Part shown: piece by piece, positions 24,141 through 34,548 of the stretch
Position numbering within the stretch: the stretch's first letter is position 1
How the letters are laid out: the number at the start of each line of letters is the position of its first letter
Assembly (NCBI GenBank): GCA_963971305.1
Contig: OZ020313.1
Span: forward strand, 25,894,602-25,958,601
Reading direction: 5' to 3'
Length of the DNA: 64,000 nt
Origin: Arcuatula senhousia
Taxonomy: Eukaryota; Mollusca; Bivalvia; Mytilida; Mytilidae
Made by a program: the position numbers and the translations under genes
The notes under the pieces: model-generated
The model's database searches: none
The model's input: only the letters and a program-made list of their open reading frames with translations
Told to the model about the DNA's origin: nothing

Positions 24141-24530
24141 GCATGGAATGTTCGTAAAAAAACAGCATATCACAGCAATAAATCTGAAAATAGAAAAATT
24201 AAATAAAGAGATAAAATGCTCCTAGTATCTTATGCAGGATGGAATGTTTAAAAAAATAACAGCATAGATGTATCACACTAACTAGTCTGAAAATAGAAAA
24301 ATTAAATAAAGAAATAAAATGCTCCTGGTATCTTATGCAGGATACGTCGATGGAATGTTTAAAACATTAACAGCATAGATGTATCACACTAACTAGTCTG
24401 AAAATAGAAAAATTAAATAAAGAGATAAAATGCTCCTGGTATCTTATGCAGGATGGAATGTTTAAAAAAAATAACAGCATAGATGTATCACACTAACTAG
24501 TCTGAAAATAGAAAAAAAAATAATTAACAA
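24141..24530. repeat. Tandem array of about 104-bp units upstream of H6PD
   Basis: TCTGAAAATAGAAAAATTAA recurs at 24183, 24286, 24397 and (diverged after TCTGAAAATAGAAAAA) 24501. The intervals are 103, 111 and 104 bp; the odd one has an eight-base insert. The array begins within about 40 bp of the H6PD start codon and occupies the place of the 5' UTR or promoter. Confidence 0.85.
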
Positions 24531-24550
24531 AGACATTAAATTTATTAAAC

Positions 24551-26030
24551 TAGAGGCTCCCAGGAGCCTGAATCGCTCACCTGATCTCTTATGCCAAAGT
24601 TTGAATAAATTTCACAAACTTTCAAGTATACAAAGTTGCAAAACAATCCTTTCAGTGGTTTCAGAGAAGATTTTTGGAAATCAGTTTAAATTAATAGAAA
24701 AACAGTAAAAGGGCAATAACTCCTGAAAGGACCTTTTGATGCTAAACAAGAAAATTTGCTTCCGATTTTCTTTATCTCTTATACTTTTTGAGTTATAAGC
24801 CAAAAACAATGGTCTGACCCCCCTGTTCTATTTTTAGCAACGGCGGCCATGTTGGTTGGTCGACATGTATATAATTCACAAACTTGGTAGAGGATACCTA
24901 AAGATCATGTATACCAAGTATCAATGCAATCCCTTCTGTGGTTTTAGAGAAGAAGATTTTTGAAAATCAGTGTAAATTAATGGAAAAAAACAGTTAAAGG
25001 GGAATAACTCTTAAACGGCTGATCAATCAATTTAGACCCTGAAATCATTTTTGTAGATGTCAATGAGCTAAACAATTCTGCAATGCTTACTTTTCCTCTA
25101 ACGGTTTTCAAGATATAGTCCAAAAACTGCAAAAATGGTCAATTTTGATGGTTAAAGGGCATTAACTCCTGTAAGGATTCGTTTCACAACTTCGACTCAA
25201 TGAAGAGATTCGTAGAGCTTTTGATGCTGAACAAGGAAGGTTGCTTCGGATTTTCTCTATCTTTTATACTTTTTGAGTTATAAGCCAAAAACAATGGTCT
25301 GACCCCCCTGTTCTATTTTTAGCAAAGGCGGCCATGTTGGTTGGTCGACATGTATATAATTCACAAACTTGGTAGAGGATACCTAAAGATCATGTATACC
25401 AAGTATCAATGCAATCCCTTGAGTGGTTTCAGAGAAGAAGATTTTTGAAAATCAGTGTAAATTAATGGAAAAAAACAGTTAAAGGGTAATAACTCTTAAA
25501 CGGCTGATCTGACAATTTAGACCCTGAAATTATTTTGTAGATGGCAATGAGCTAAACAATTCTGCAATGCTAACTTTTCCTCTAGCTCTAACGGTTTTCA
25601 AGATATAGTCCAAAAACTGCAAAAATGGTCAATTTTGATGATTAAAGGGCAATAACTCCTATAAGGAGTCGTTTCACAACTGGGACTCAATGAAGAGATT
25701 TGTAAAGCTTTTGATGCTGAACACAGAAGGTTGTCTCGGATTTTCTCTATCTCTTATACTTTTTGAGTTATAAGCCAAAAACAATGGTCTGACCCCATGT
25801 TCTATTTTTAGCAACGGCGGCCATGTTGGTTGGTCGACATGTATATAATTCACAAACTTGGTAGAGGACATCCTAAAGATCATGTATACCAAGTATCAAT
25901 GCAATCCCTTCAGTGCTTTCAGAGAAGAAGATCTTTGAAGAAAAGTTAACGGACGGACGACGGACGACGGACGGAGGACGGACGCTCAACGATGACAATA
26001 GCTCACATAACCCTTCGGGTCAGGTGAGCT
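24551..26030 (+). mobile_element. GCTCACCTGA element with internal tandem array
   Basis: It opens TAGAGGCTCCCAGGAGCCTG then AATCGCTCACCTGA, and closes GGGTCAGGTGAGCTA. About 2.8 internal units of 485-490 bp are seen; GGTCTGACCCC recurs at 24811, 25296 and 25786. A GGACGGACGACGG simple repeat (25950-25984) lies within 50 bp of the right end only. There is no coding capacity. This is the most complete copy of the family in the window; others are at 1709, 15168 and 16705. Confidence 0.85.
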
Positions 26031-26270
26031 AAAAATTCAATAAAAAAAATGTATGGTCAAAGGGGGATAACTACAAAAAGTTGAAAACATTTAAATGTGA
26101 AGGTTTCTATTCAAACTCATACTCAAGGTGTGTTTTTTTCTCATCTTATTCATTCATGTGATTTTTTTCCTGTTTTGATTTATTTATACCAGAGTTGGAA
26201 ATATCAGTCTGCCTGTCAGCCAGAGACTAGGGCTGGCTAAAATTCATGATAATTTGACTGGCTATATAGT

Positions 26271-27375
26271 AACAAGAGTTGACACTAAAGTATGTCTTGC
26301 CTGTCGGCACCATCACAGAACTCATTGAAGGTCTAGCTGGGTCTTCAGAAATTTTAGGTCAAGGTCATGTGACAGATGACAGAATTCCATTTTACCATAA
26401 AAAAATGTATGAAGTGTGTTCTAGATACCAGTTATTGAGAAACATTGAAAAAAGACCAACATTCACTATATCATTCAACCATGAAAATGGGGTCAAGGTC
26501 ACATTTCACGGTGACGTCAGCTGTGTATACCATAATCCCCAAATATCAGATGCCTAGCTATAATATTGTTCTTTTCACTTAACTCATTTTCCACCAAAAA
26601 ATCATCTAAGTTCACAAAGTCACTGAACCGTAAAAATGGGGTAGGGTCACACAACAAGGTGTCAGTTGCGTAGACCAAAACCCCATATGTCTGTATACCA
26701 AATATCAGATGCCTAGCTATTATACTTTTAACTTAATTTATTTTCCACAAAAGTTTTAACTGTCAAAAAAATCATCTAAGTCCACAGAGTCACTGAACCA
26801 TGAAAATGGGGTCAGGGTCAAATGGCATGGGGCCAGTTGTATAGACCATAACCCGAAGTGTCTATATACCAGATGTCAGATGTCTAGCTATTATACTTTT
26901 CACTTGATTTATTTTCCACAAAAGTCTTACAAAGGGGTTTGTTGGCATGAAAATACATCTAAGTTCACAGAGTCGCTGAACCATGAAATTGGGGTCAGGG
27001 TCATATGGCATGGTGCCAGTTGCTTAGACCATAACCCCAGCTGTCTGTATACTAAATATCAGATGCCTAGCTATTACACTTTTTTATTATACTACAAAAC
27101 CCCAGATGTCTGTATACCAAATATCAGATGCCTTAGTAGCTATTATACTTTTAACTTAATTTATTTTCCACAAAAGTTTTAATTGTCAAAAAAATCATCT
27201 AAGTCCACAGAGTCACTGAACCATGAAAATGGGGTCAGGGTCAAATGGCATGGGGCCAGTTGTATAGACCATAACCCGAAGTGTCTATATACCAGATGTC
27301 AGATGTCTAGCTATTATACTTTTCACTTAATTTATTTTCCACAAAAGTCTTACAAAGTCGCAGGCGAGACAAAAA
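26271..27375 (+). mobile_element. CAAGAGTTRACAC element, older copy with tandem array
   Basis: The left edge AACAAGAGTTGACACTAAAG leads into TGTCTTGCCTGTCGG and the right edge is GCAGGCGAGACAAAA. Inside are about five head-to-tail units of 150-240 bp marked by CTGAACCATGAAAATGGGG. Two open frames (26880-27182, 27183-27569) are read from the units and are not credible genes. The ends match 30830-31748 and 55021-55757, but the array sequence differs. Confidence 0.75.
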
Positions 27376-27803
27376 CAGATAGAATTTCAATACAGGGCTG
27401 GTTACTTTATCAGCAAATTTCCAACTCTGTTTATACAATAAGATGTAGAGATACTACAAAAGTTTCACTTTCAATATTTCCCAAAAAAAAGAAGTTGTCA
27501 TTACAGGACAATACAATGTTTTCTAAATCCTTATCACCTGAAACATGGTATCATAGACATTTATTTTAGATTCTTGTTAACAGGTCTATGATAATATATT
27601 CTAAAATAGTGTCAAGTATAAATTGTTACACAAGATCAGCATATTCCATGTCTTTGAGTAACTTGAAATTATTGAATTTGCAGCAGCCCCTTCCATGTTT
27701 ATTTTGAGAAAAAAGTCAAGGATATCAGATAATGATCGGTTCTATACCCTGGACTTCTATTGTTTTTTTAAACAATGAATACAAATCTTCAGAAATAATA
27801 AAA

Positions 27804-27998
27804 TACTGTGATTTCATTATCTTTTGTGAGGTATCAATTTTCATGGTTTTTGTGGGTGGCCTTAACCCATGAAAAGGAAATTTAACATTGATCTTGCAAT
27901 TGCAGTCTTCAGAAACACAAATGTTAGAATCGAGGATCTGATCCTTTTTCATCAAACCACAAAAATTGATACCCATGAAAATAAAACAATCCACAGTA
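27804..27998. mobile_element. TACTGTGG-family MITE
   Basis: It runs from TACTGTGATTTCATTATC to CAATCCACAGTA, with the mirrored TTTTTGTGGGTGGCC and ACCACAAAAATTGATACCC segments. It is 195 bp and non-coding. Confidence 0.75.
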
Positions 27999-29987
27999 AT
28001 CTATTCTGCTTTGTTTAACAGGAGAGTGCTGTTGCCATGTGCATTTACGTTTTAATTGGGATTACATATCCTCCATGGGTCAACCAAATTAAAAGTTTCA
28101 ATCATATTCTCTACAATTTTTCTACATTTTACATGTCTATCACTCATGATACTTAATGAGTCAATATATTTATCTGGAAATCGGAAAGAAAGTCACAGGA
28201 CAGTGACCTTGTTCATGTTGTTTCCTGTGACTTTTCTCCGTTACTTTTTTCCTGTGACATTTTTTCCTGCATTCATTTATCTTGTACAAAGTTCCAGTCC
28301 CCACAAAAGGCACAAAACATAATACAAAAGTTATTTAAAGATGTAGAGTGACTGTATGTGGAGTCGTACACTTTTTAAGGTTTTATCTTTTAACATGTTT
28401 AAAATCTTGACGGCAAATGTTAATTGGTATACGTTTCAATCATTTTCCAAAATATACAGGTGGACAAGAACTTCAAATACTCAAGATATTTTTGAAAAAT
28501 ATGAGTTAGTAATATTTTTACAGATTATTATTTGAAGGTAACCAAAAGCGTATTGCTAAAAATAGTAAGTGGAGTCATACACCTCAAAAGTTTGAAAATT
28601 TCTGTACATTTTCACCAAGTTGTTTATGGGGTGAAAGACAATCATTTCAAAGACATTTTGTCACTGCTTTTTTTTTGGATGACATTATTTCTGTTTATTT
28701 ATCAGCATGCATACACGATGCATCTGTGCAGCATTTTAGACCACCTCTAAACATGCTAAAAATCAGCAAATTTATATTTTAACATATTAGTACTGAAAGT
28801 GAAATCACGATTGAAACTTTTAAAAATATTAGTGGAAACTAATTGAAATAATTAACATTGTCTTGCAATATTGAAGTGATTTCTGATCTAAGCTTACATA
28901 AGAAAGTGTTTTCAGCTTTATTTGTTTTCCTTCTTTATGTTGATAGAGGGTGCCGGGATTCGCTAAAACTATAATTGTAACTTTTTTCAAAAAATATTTC
29001 AAAAAACATTTTAAAAGTTGTGTTAGACGGATCGTTTTATAAAGTTTTAAATAGATATATTGTATGTATAACATTTAAAAATTCCTTTTTGTTGTTTTAG
29101 AAAAGACAAGTTTACAATTAAGGGCATACGATACAGTTACAGAGGGATATTATGGCGTCGTCGTTAGATACATATTGTGACGTCATGAAAATAGCCAAAA
29201 AATAATTAGAAATGATTGAAAATGGCTAGTTTTTAGCAAATAACTTAATAAAAAGCTACGCCGAGCGCAGCATGATACGACCGCAACAAGTTGAACCCTG
29301 TACGTTGGAGGCCCAGTATGGAAAGTCCATTGCTTTGGTCACATGAAGCCCATGGTGGACTTACAAAGCTTTTTGACACATGCATCCTGTGGTGGACTTA
29401 AAAATGCATTTTTGACACATTTATGTTTACATCAACATCTAATACAAAAAGCCTTATTTATATACATGTATTAATTTACAATTTTGGCCCTTTGACCCCT
29501 AATTTATCAAAAACGGTAAAAGATATTGCAAATCCAATTAAAAAATAAGGCAGAAATATTCACAAGAAATCCAAAGAAAAAAGATTTTTAAAATCGGACC
29601 ACAAATAAAAAAGTTGATTTTATGGGTGTGGCCTGTCTTTAGCCCCCCTGTAGCAATGTGATGGTGAAATACATATCAAAATCATTGACACGTTTAGTAG
29701 AAAGAATTTAATGGTGAATTCAATAAAAAAAGAATTTTCAAAATCGAATGAATGATAAACATTCTACAACAGGTTTGTCAATACACCCATTTTAGCCCTT
29801 TTTGGACCTTTTTTTCTAAAACAGAAGGGGCCACAAACACAAATACAAAACCAACATTCCTTTAGAGGATATAATCATCATATTAAAACTTCATAACAAT
29901 TGGCAGGCTCACTACAACTTAATTTTTGGTTTAAAACTACAAACTTTTAAAAACGGCGTTTTTGGCCCCTTTGACCCCTAATTTCTC

Positions 29988-32161
29988 AATAAAAAGCTAC
30001 GCCGAGCGCAGCATGATACGACCGCAACAAGTTGAACCCTGTACGTTGGAAGCCCAATATGGATAGTCAATTGCTTTGGTCACATGAAGCCCATGGTGGA
30101 CTTACAAAGCTTTTTGACACATGCATCCTGTGGTGGACTTAAAAATGCATTTTTGACACATTTATATTTACATCAACATCTAATACAAAAAGCCTTATTT
30201 ATATACATGTATTAATTTACAATTTTGGCCCTTTGACCCCTAATTTCTCAAAAACAGTAAAAATATTGCAAATCCGATGAAAAAATAAGGCAGAAATATT
30301 CACAAAGAATCCAATGAAAAAAAGATATTGAAAATCGGATCACAAATAAAAAAGTTGATTTTATTGGCGTGGCCTGCCTTTAGTCCCCCTGTAGCAATGT
30401 AATGGTGAAATACATATTAAAATCATTGACACATCAAGTAGATAGAATTTAATGATGAATTCAATAAAAAAATATTTTGAACATCGAATGAATGATAAAC
30501 ATTCTACAACAGGTTTGTCAATTCACCCGTATTAGCCCTTTTTGACCCTTTTTTCTAAAACAGAAGGGGCCACAAACCCCAAATACAAAACCAGCATTCC
30601 TTTAGTGGATATAATCATCATATTAAAACTTCATAACAATTGGCAGGTCCACTACAACTTAATTTTTGGTTTAAATGACAAACTTTTAAAAACTGGGTTT
30701 TTGGCCCCTTTGACCCCTAAATTCTCAAAAATGGTAAGAGATATTGCAAATCTGATTGAAAAACGCAGGCACAGATTTCCACAAGGATTTCAATGAAAAA
30801 AAGATTTTGAAAATCGGACCACAAATAAACAAGAGTTAACACTAAAGTATGTCTCGCCTGCCGGCACCATCAGAAACACATATTCTTTCTTACTTCCACT
30901 ATATTTTGAATTTACATGGATTTTCAGTTTCTGAGATCAAAGATGTTTATAGAACTTAAACATTGCAAGTATATGCAATAAAATTAATCAAAGTCACTCA
31001 ACCGGAAAATCAAGGTCAAGGTCAAAAGATGGGGATGCAACTGTGCTAAGCTACTACATGTACTGGGGCATATGTATACCAAGTTTCATCAACCTAGGAC
31101 CTATAGTTCTTGAGATATGGAGGTGCTCGCAAAACTTTTCCATTGCTATTATATGTATTGAAAATTGTCAAAGTCACTCAACCAAAAAATCAAGGTCAAG
31201 GTCAAAAGATGGAGATGCAACTGTGGTAAGCTACTACTGGGGCATATGCATACCAAGTTTCATCAACCTAGGACCTATAGTTCTTGAGATATGGAGGTGC
31301 TATCAAAACTTTTCCATTGCTATTATATGTATTGAAAATTGTCAAAGTCACTCAACCGGAAAATCAAGGTCAAGGTCAAAAGATGGGGATGCAGCTGAGC
31401 TAAGCTACTACTGGGGCATATGCATACCAAGTTTCATCAACCTAGGACCTATAGTTCTTGAGATATGGAGGTGCTCGCAAAACTTTTTCATTGCTATTAT
31501 ATGTATTGAAAATTGTCAAAGTCATTCAACCGGAAAATCAAGGTCAAGGTCAAAAGATGGGGATGCAACTGTGGTAAGCTACTACTGGGGCATATGCATA
31601 CCAAGTTTCATCAACCCAGGACCTATAGTTCTTGAGATATGGAGGTGCTCATAAAACTTTTCCAAAAAGTAAACGCCGCCGTCGCCGTCGCAGCCGCCGC
31701 CGCCGGTAAAGTAACACCTATGTCCCGCTCTGCTTCGCAGGCGAGACAAAAAGTCAATTTTTCGGGTGTGGCCCCTTTTTGACCACCAGTAGCAATGTAA
31801 CGGTACAAGATACATCAAAGCCATTGATACATTTTGTTGACAGAATTTATTGAGGAATATACATGTAATAAAAAAAGAATAATCAAAATCGGATGAAAAT
31901 TAAACATTCTACAGACGTTTTGTCAATATACCCATTTTTGCCCCTTTTGGCCCTTTTTTCTTAAACGGTAGGGTCCAGAAACCCCAAATGCAATTCCAAC
32001 CTTCCTTTAGTGGTTATAAACATCATATCAAAATTTCATAACAATTGGTTATCTACAACTAAAGTTATCACACGGAAACCAAAGTGTCCTCAGACGACAA
32101 CGACGACAACGACATCGCCATAACATAATACGATCGCAAAAATTTTGCGGTCGTATAAAAA
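29988..32161 (-). mobile_element. Fourth-level element, same family inserted into its own kind
   Basis: A second AATAAAAAGCTACGCCGAGC start lies directly after TAATTTCTC, and the right end GCGGTCGTATAAAA is followed by ACCGTAAGAGATATTGC. The uninterrupted version of that junction, TAATTTCTCAAAAACAGTAA, is visible at 30241. Hence this copy inserted within an internal unit of its relative. A GACGACAACGACGAC repeat marks its right end. Confidence 0.75.
30830..31748 (+). mobile_element. Innermost element, CAAGAGTTAACAC family with 174-bp tandem units
   Basis: It runs from CAAGAGTTAACACTAAAG with TGTCTCGCCTGC (30850-30861) to GCAGGCGAGACA (31737-31748). Units are marked by AAGTCACTCA at 30991, 31171 and 31345 and AAGTCATTCA at 31519, a period of 174 bp. 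It interrupts the host string ACAAATAAA/AAGTCAATTT, whose intact form is at 32251-32270. A GCCGCCGTCGCCG simple repeat (31673-31706) lies near the right end. The 203-codon open frame at 31043-31654 arises because 174 is a multiple of three. Confidence 0.85.
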
Positions 32162-33226
32162 CCGTAAGAGATATTGCAAATCTGATCGAAAAACACAGGC
32201 AGGGATTTTTACAAGGATTCCAATGAAAAAAAGATTTTGAAAATCGGACCACAAATAAAAAAGTCAATTTTGGGGGTGTGGCCCCTTTTCGACCCCCAGT
32301 AGCAATGTAACAGTGCAATATATATCAAAACCATTGACACATTTTGTTGACAGAATTTAATGATGAATTCAATCAAAAAAAATTTTCAAAATCAAACGTA
32401 TAATAAACATTCTACAACAGTTTTGTCAATACACCCGTTTTAGCCCTTTTTGGCCCTTTTTTCTAAAATGGTAGGGGCCACAATCCCCAAATACAATACC
32501 AACCTTCCTTTAGTGGTAACAAACATCATATCAAAATTTCATAACATTCGGTCCACATTTACTCAAGTTATCACACGGAAACCATAGTGTCCACAGACGA
32601 CGACGATGCCGCCGCCGACGACGACAAGGACGACGACATCGCCATAACATTATACGATCGCAAAAATTTTGCGGTCATATAAAAATGAGCACATTGACCC
32701 CTTAGTTTTTTAATGCCATTCTTGAAAAGTACAAAATCCAACATCATGCAAAAATTTCAAAATAATTTCAATGGACAGTCTTTTTCTTTATGGCTTTTTA
32801 TTCACAGAATTTCTTCGCGATTTTCATCAGATTACCTAAAAACTAATTTTGAGGTTTAATCAGAGTATCACATATAACAAATGGTGACATAATTAGTAAG
32901 ACCTGGCATATTATCTTTATTGTAAAGCAAAAGACAGAGTAGAAAAATGACCAATGGTTAAAAAGTTATGCCATTTTGAACATGTTGAATAATTTTCAAA
33001 ATTTTTCACTTTTTCAATTTTTGTGAAATGCATCTAATATTCAAATTTAAATATTTTAAAAACAGATCCGTTAAGACATGGTTTTCTTTTTATATTTGAA
33101 ATGTATATACAACATGTACAAAAATTAGCTTATTAGCAAAATTTCATGAATTTGTCAATGGAGGATCTAAACTGTATCATATGCCCTTAATTTAAAAGTT
33201 CTTCAACTCAAAATCGTGACTTAGGG

Positions 33227-33665
33227 GATGACCATTTGATTCTGAGGGGGGCTGGCAGTTTTGGTCGAGACAGATTATTTATTTTCAAAATTTTTGGGCC
33301 AGAATATTCATTTTTCGCCGCTACACCATGTACGTGGCAAGAATATTCATTTTCTGCTTACAATAGCTTAATTGAGCAAGGATCTTGCAGTGGTTTCCTT
33401 TGAAGGCGGTAGAAGGCTAAATAGCCTTCTACTTTAACTCTGTGACCTGCTACTTTTGCCAAAAATAAAGGAAATGTTATCAAAATCAACCTTTTACTTC
33501 ACAATTTTAGCCTTCTACTTCTAAATATAAGGAAAACCCTGATCTTGGGACAGATTATGTATTTTCTTGCAAACAGAGGTCAGATTATCTATTTCCAACT
33601 TTTTCCAGGCCAGAATATTTATTTACAAAAACTGCCATCCCCCCCCTCAAAATCAAATGGTCCCC
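33227..33665. mobile_element. GACCATTTGATT MITE inside the outermost element
   Basis: GGATGACCATTTGATTCTGA at the left is mirrored by CTCAAAATCAAATGGTCCCC at the right, with G and C runs inside. It is 440 bp and non-coding. Repeated CAGAATATTYATTT strings resemble those of 4436-4723. Confidence 0.7.
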
Positions 33666-33819
33666 AGGACCCCTTATACATGTACTGTAAAAGAACATAT
33701 AAATGATATAGTATCATTTACACATAAAAATATTTGTCATTTACCGTTAAAAATAATTTTGAAATAAACCAAAAGTGTACGGCTCCACGTCCCGTACAAC
33801 TCCACATACAGTTACTCTA

Positions 33820-34548
33820 TATTTATAAAGCTTTTCTATAAACATGATAAAACTGCATTTAAAAGTCTCTTCAACTTTCTAAATCCGTTTTAAGTCTTGT
33901 GAAGGCTAAATATAAATTTTCTACTTGCTCCCTGATGGGTAATGGGAATGCGACCCTGTTGTAGCTCCGCCTTATCAAAATGAAGTCTAGTAAGGAGCTA
34001 TGTTATGTGTTGCACAGTTTAGGCACCACCTCCAACACTTTTGATTGTAACAAAAATAGAATGAGGAAGGTATCATTGCAACGACCCTGTGAAGACCCCG
34101 CCCCTTTAATCTCGTTAAGATGTTAGCTACAGTGAAAGTTAGAGGAGGCTAATCAAAATATTTTCACCGGAGCTAACATCTCAAGGAGATTACCGCCCAT
34201 TCTACATCCACTCCCCGTCCCCCGTGTCCGCCCCCTCATAACATGTAAGCAAAGATCTGTGAGTGCAATCTATCATGTCTATGTGATTCCATCAAAGATT
34301 GATAATTTATTTACACCTAATTATCTCCCCTTCACTAAAAAAATCAGTTTTTCAAGTATTTAATTTGACAAATCTCAATCAATGTGTATGGAAAAAAAGA
34401 TACACAGGAATTATTACATTTGGTTTGTTGTATTCTGTACCATGTATGTGCTGCCACACGTTCAATATCTTCGTTTTGACTGCAGAGCAAAAATCCAACT
34501 TCTTCACAGGAAAAATTCAAGGGGCACAACTCTGACCTTTAATCCATC
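33820..34548. other. Upstream region of ISOC2
   Basis: No exon was recognised. A 22-bp inverted repeat (34107-34128 with 34171-34192, 20 matches, TAATCTCGTTAAGATGTTAG) marks a small unclassified element. The ISOC2 promoter and 5' UTR should lie in the last few hundred bases, but no TATA box or other motif stands out. Confidence 0.4.

Larger units (their letters stand above)
29247..32685 (-). mobile_element. Third-level element, ACGACCGCAA family
   Basis: It starts AATAAAAAGCTACGCCGAGC then ATGATACGACCGCAA, and ends GCGGTCATATAAAAA. Internal units carry TTTGACCCCTAATTTCTCAA and CGGACCACAAATAAAAAAG. A GACGACGATGCCGCC simple repeat (32597-32640) lies near the right end only. The same family stands in opposite orientation at 34832-36335 and 43353-45258. 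It is interrupted by the fourth-level copy. Confidence 0.75.
29116..33192. mobile_element. Second-level TIR element (AATTAAGGGCATA ends)
   Basis: AATTAAGGGCATACGATACA at the left edge is mirrored at 33170-33192 with one change in 23 bases. Its own sequence is about 130 bp on the left and 500 bp on the right (32686-33192). The middle is filled by the ACGACCGCAA-type elements. Confidence 0.7.
28344..33819. mobile_element. Outermost TIR element of a nested stack
   Basis: TAGAGTGACTGTATGTGGAG at 28344 continues to GTAC, and 24 of 26 bases are mirrored at 33794-33819. A second inverted pair, GTGGAG-CGTACACTTTT, follows just inside on each side. The true interior is the outer 770 bp on the left and 600 bp on the right; the rest is later insertions. 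No transposase was recognised in what remains. Confidence 0.7.

Noticed and set aside
26880..27569. Two adjacent open frames of 100 and 128 codons
   Set aside because: Both lie within the tandem units of a mobile element and repeat the same peptide pieces; no domain seen.
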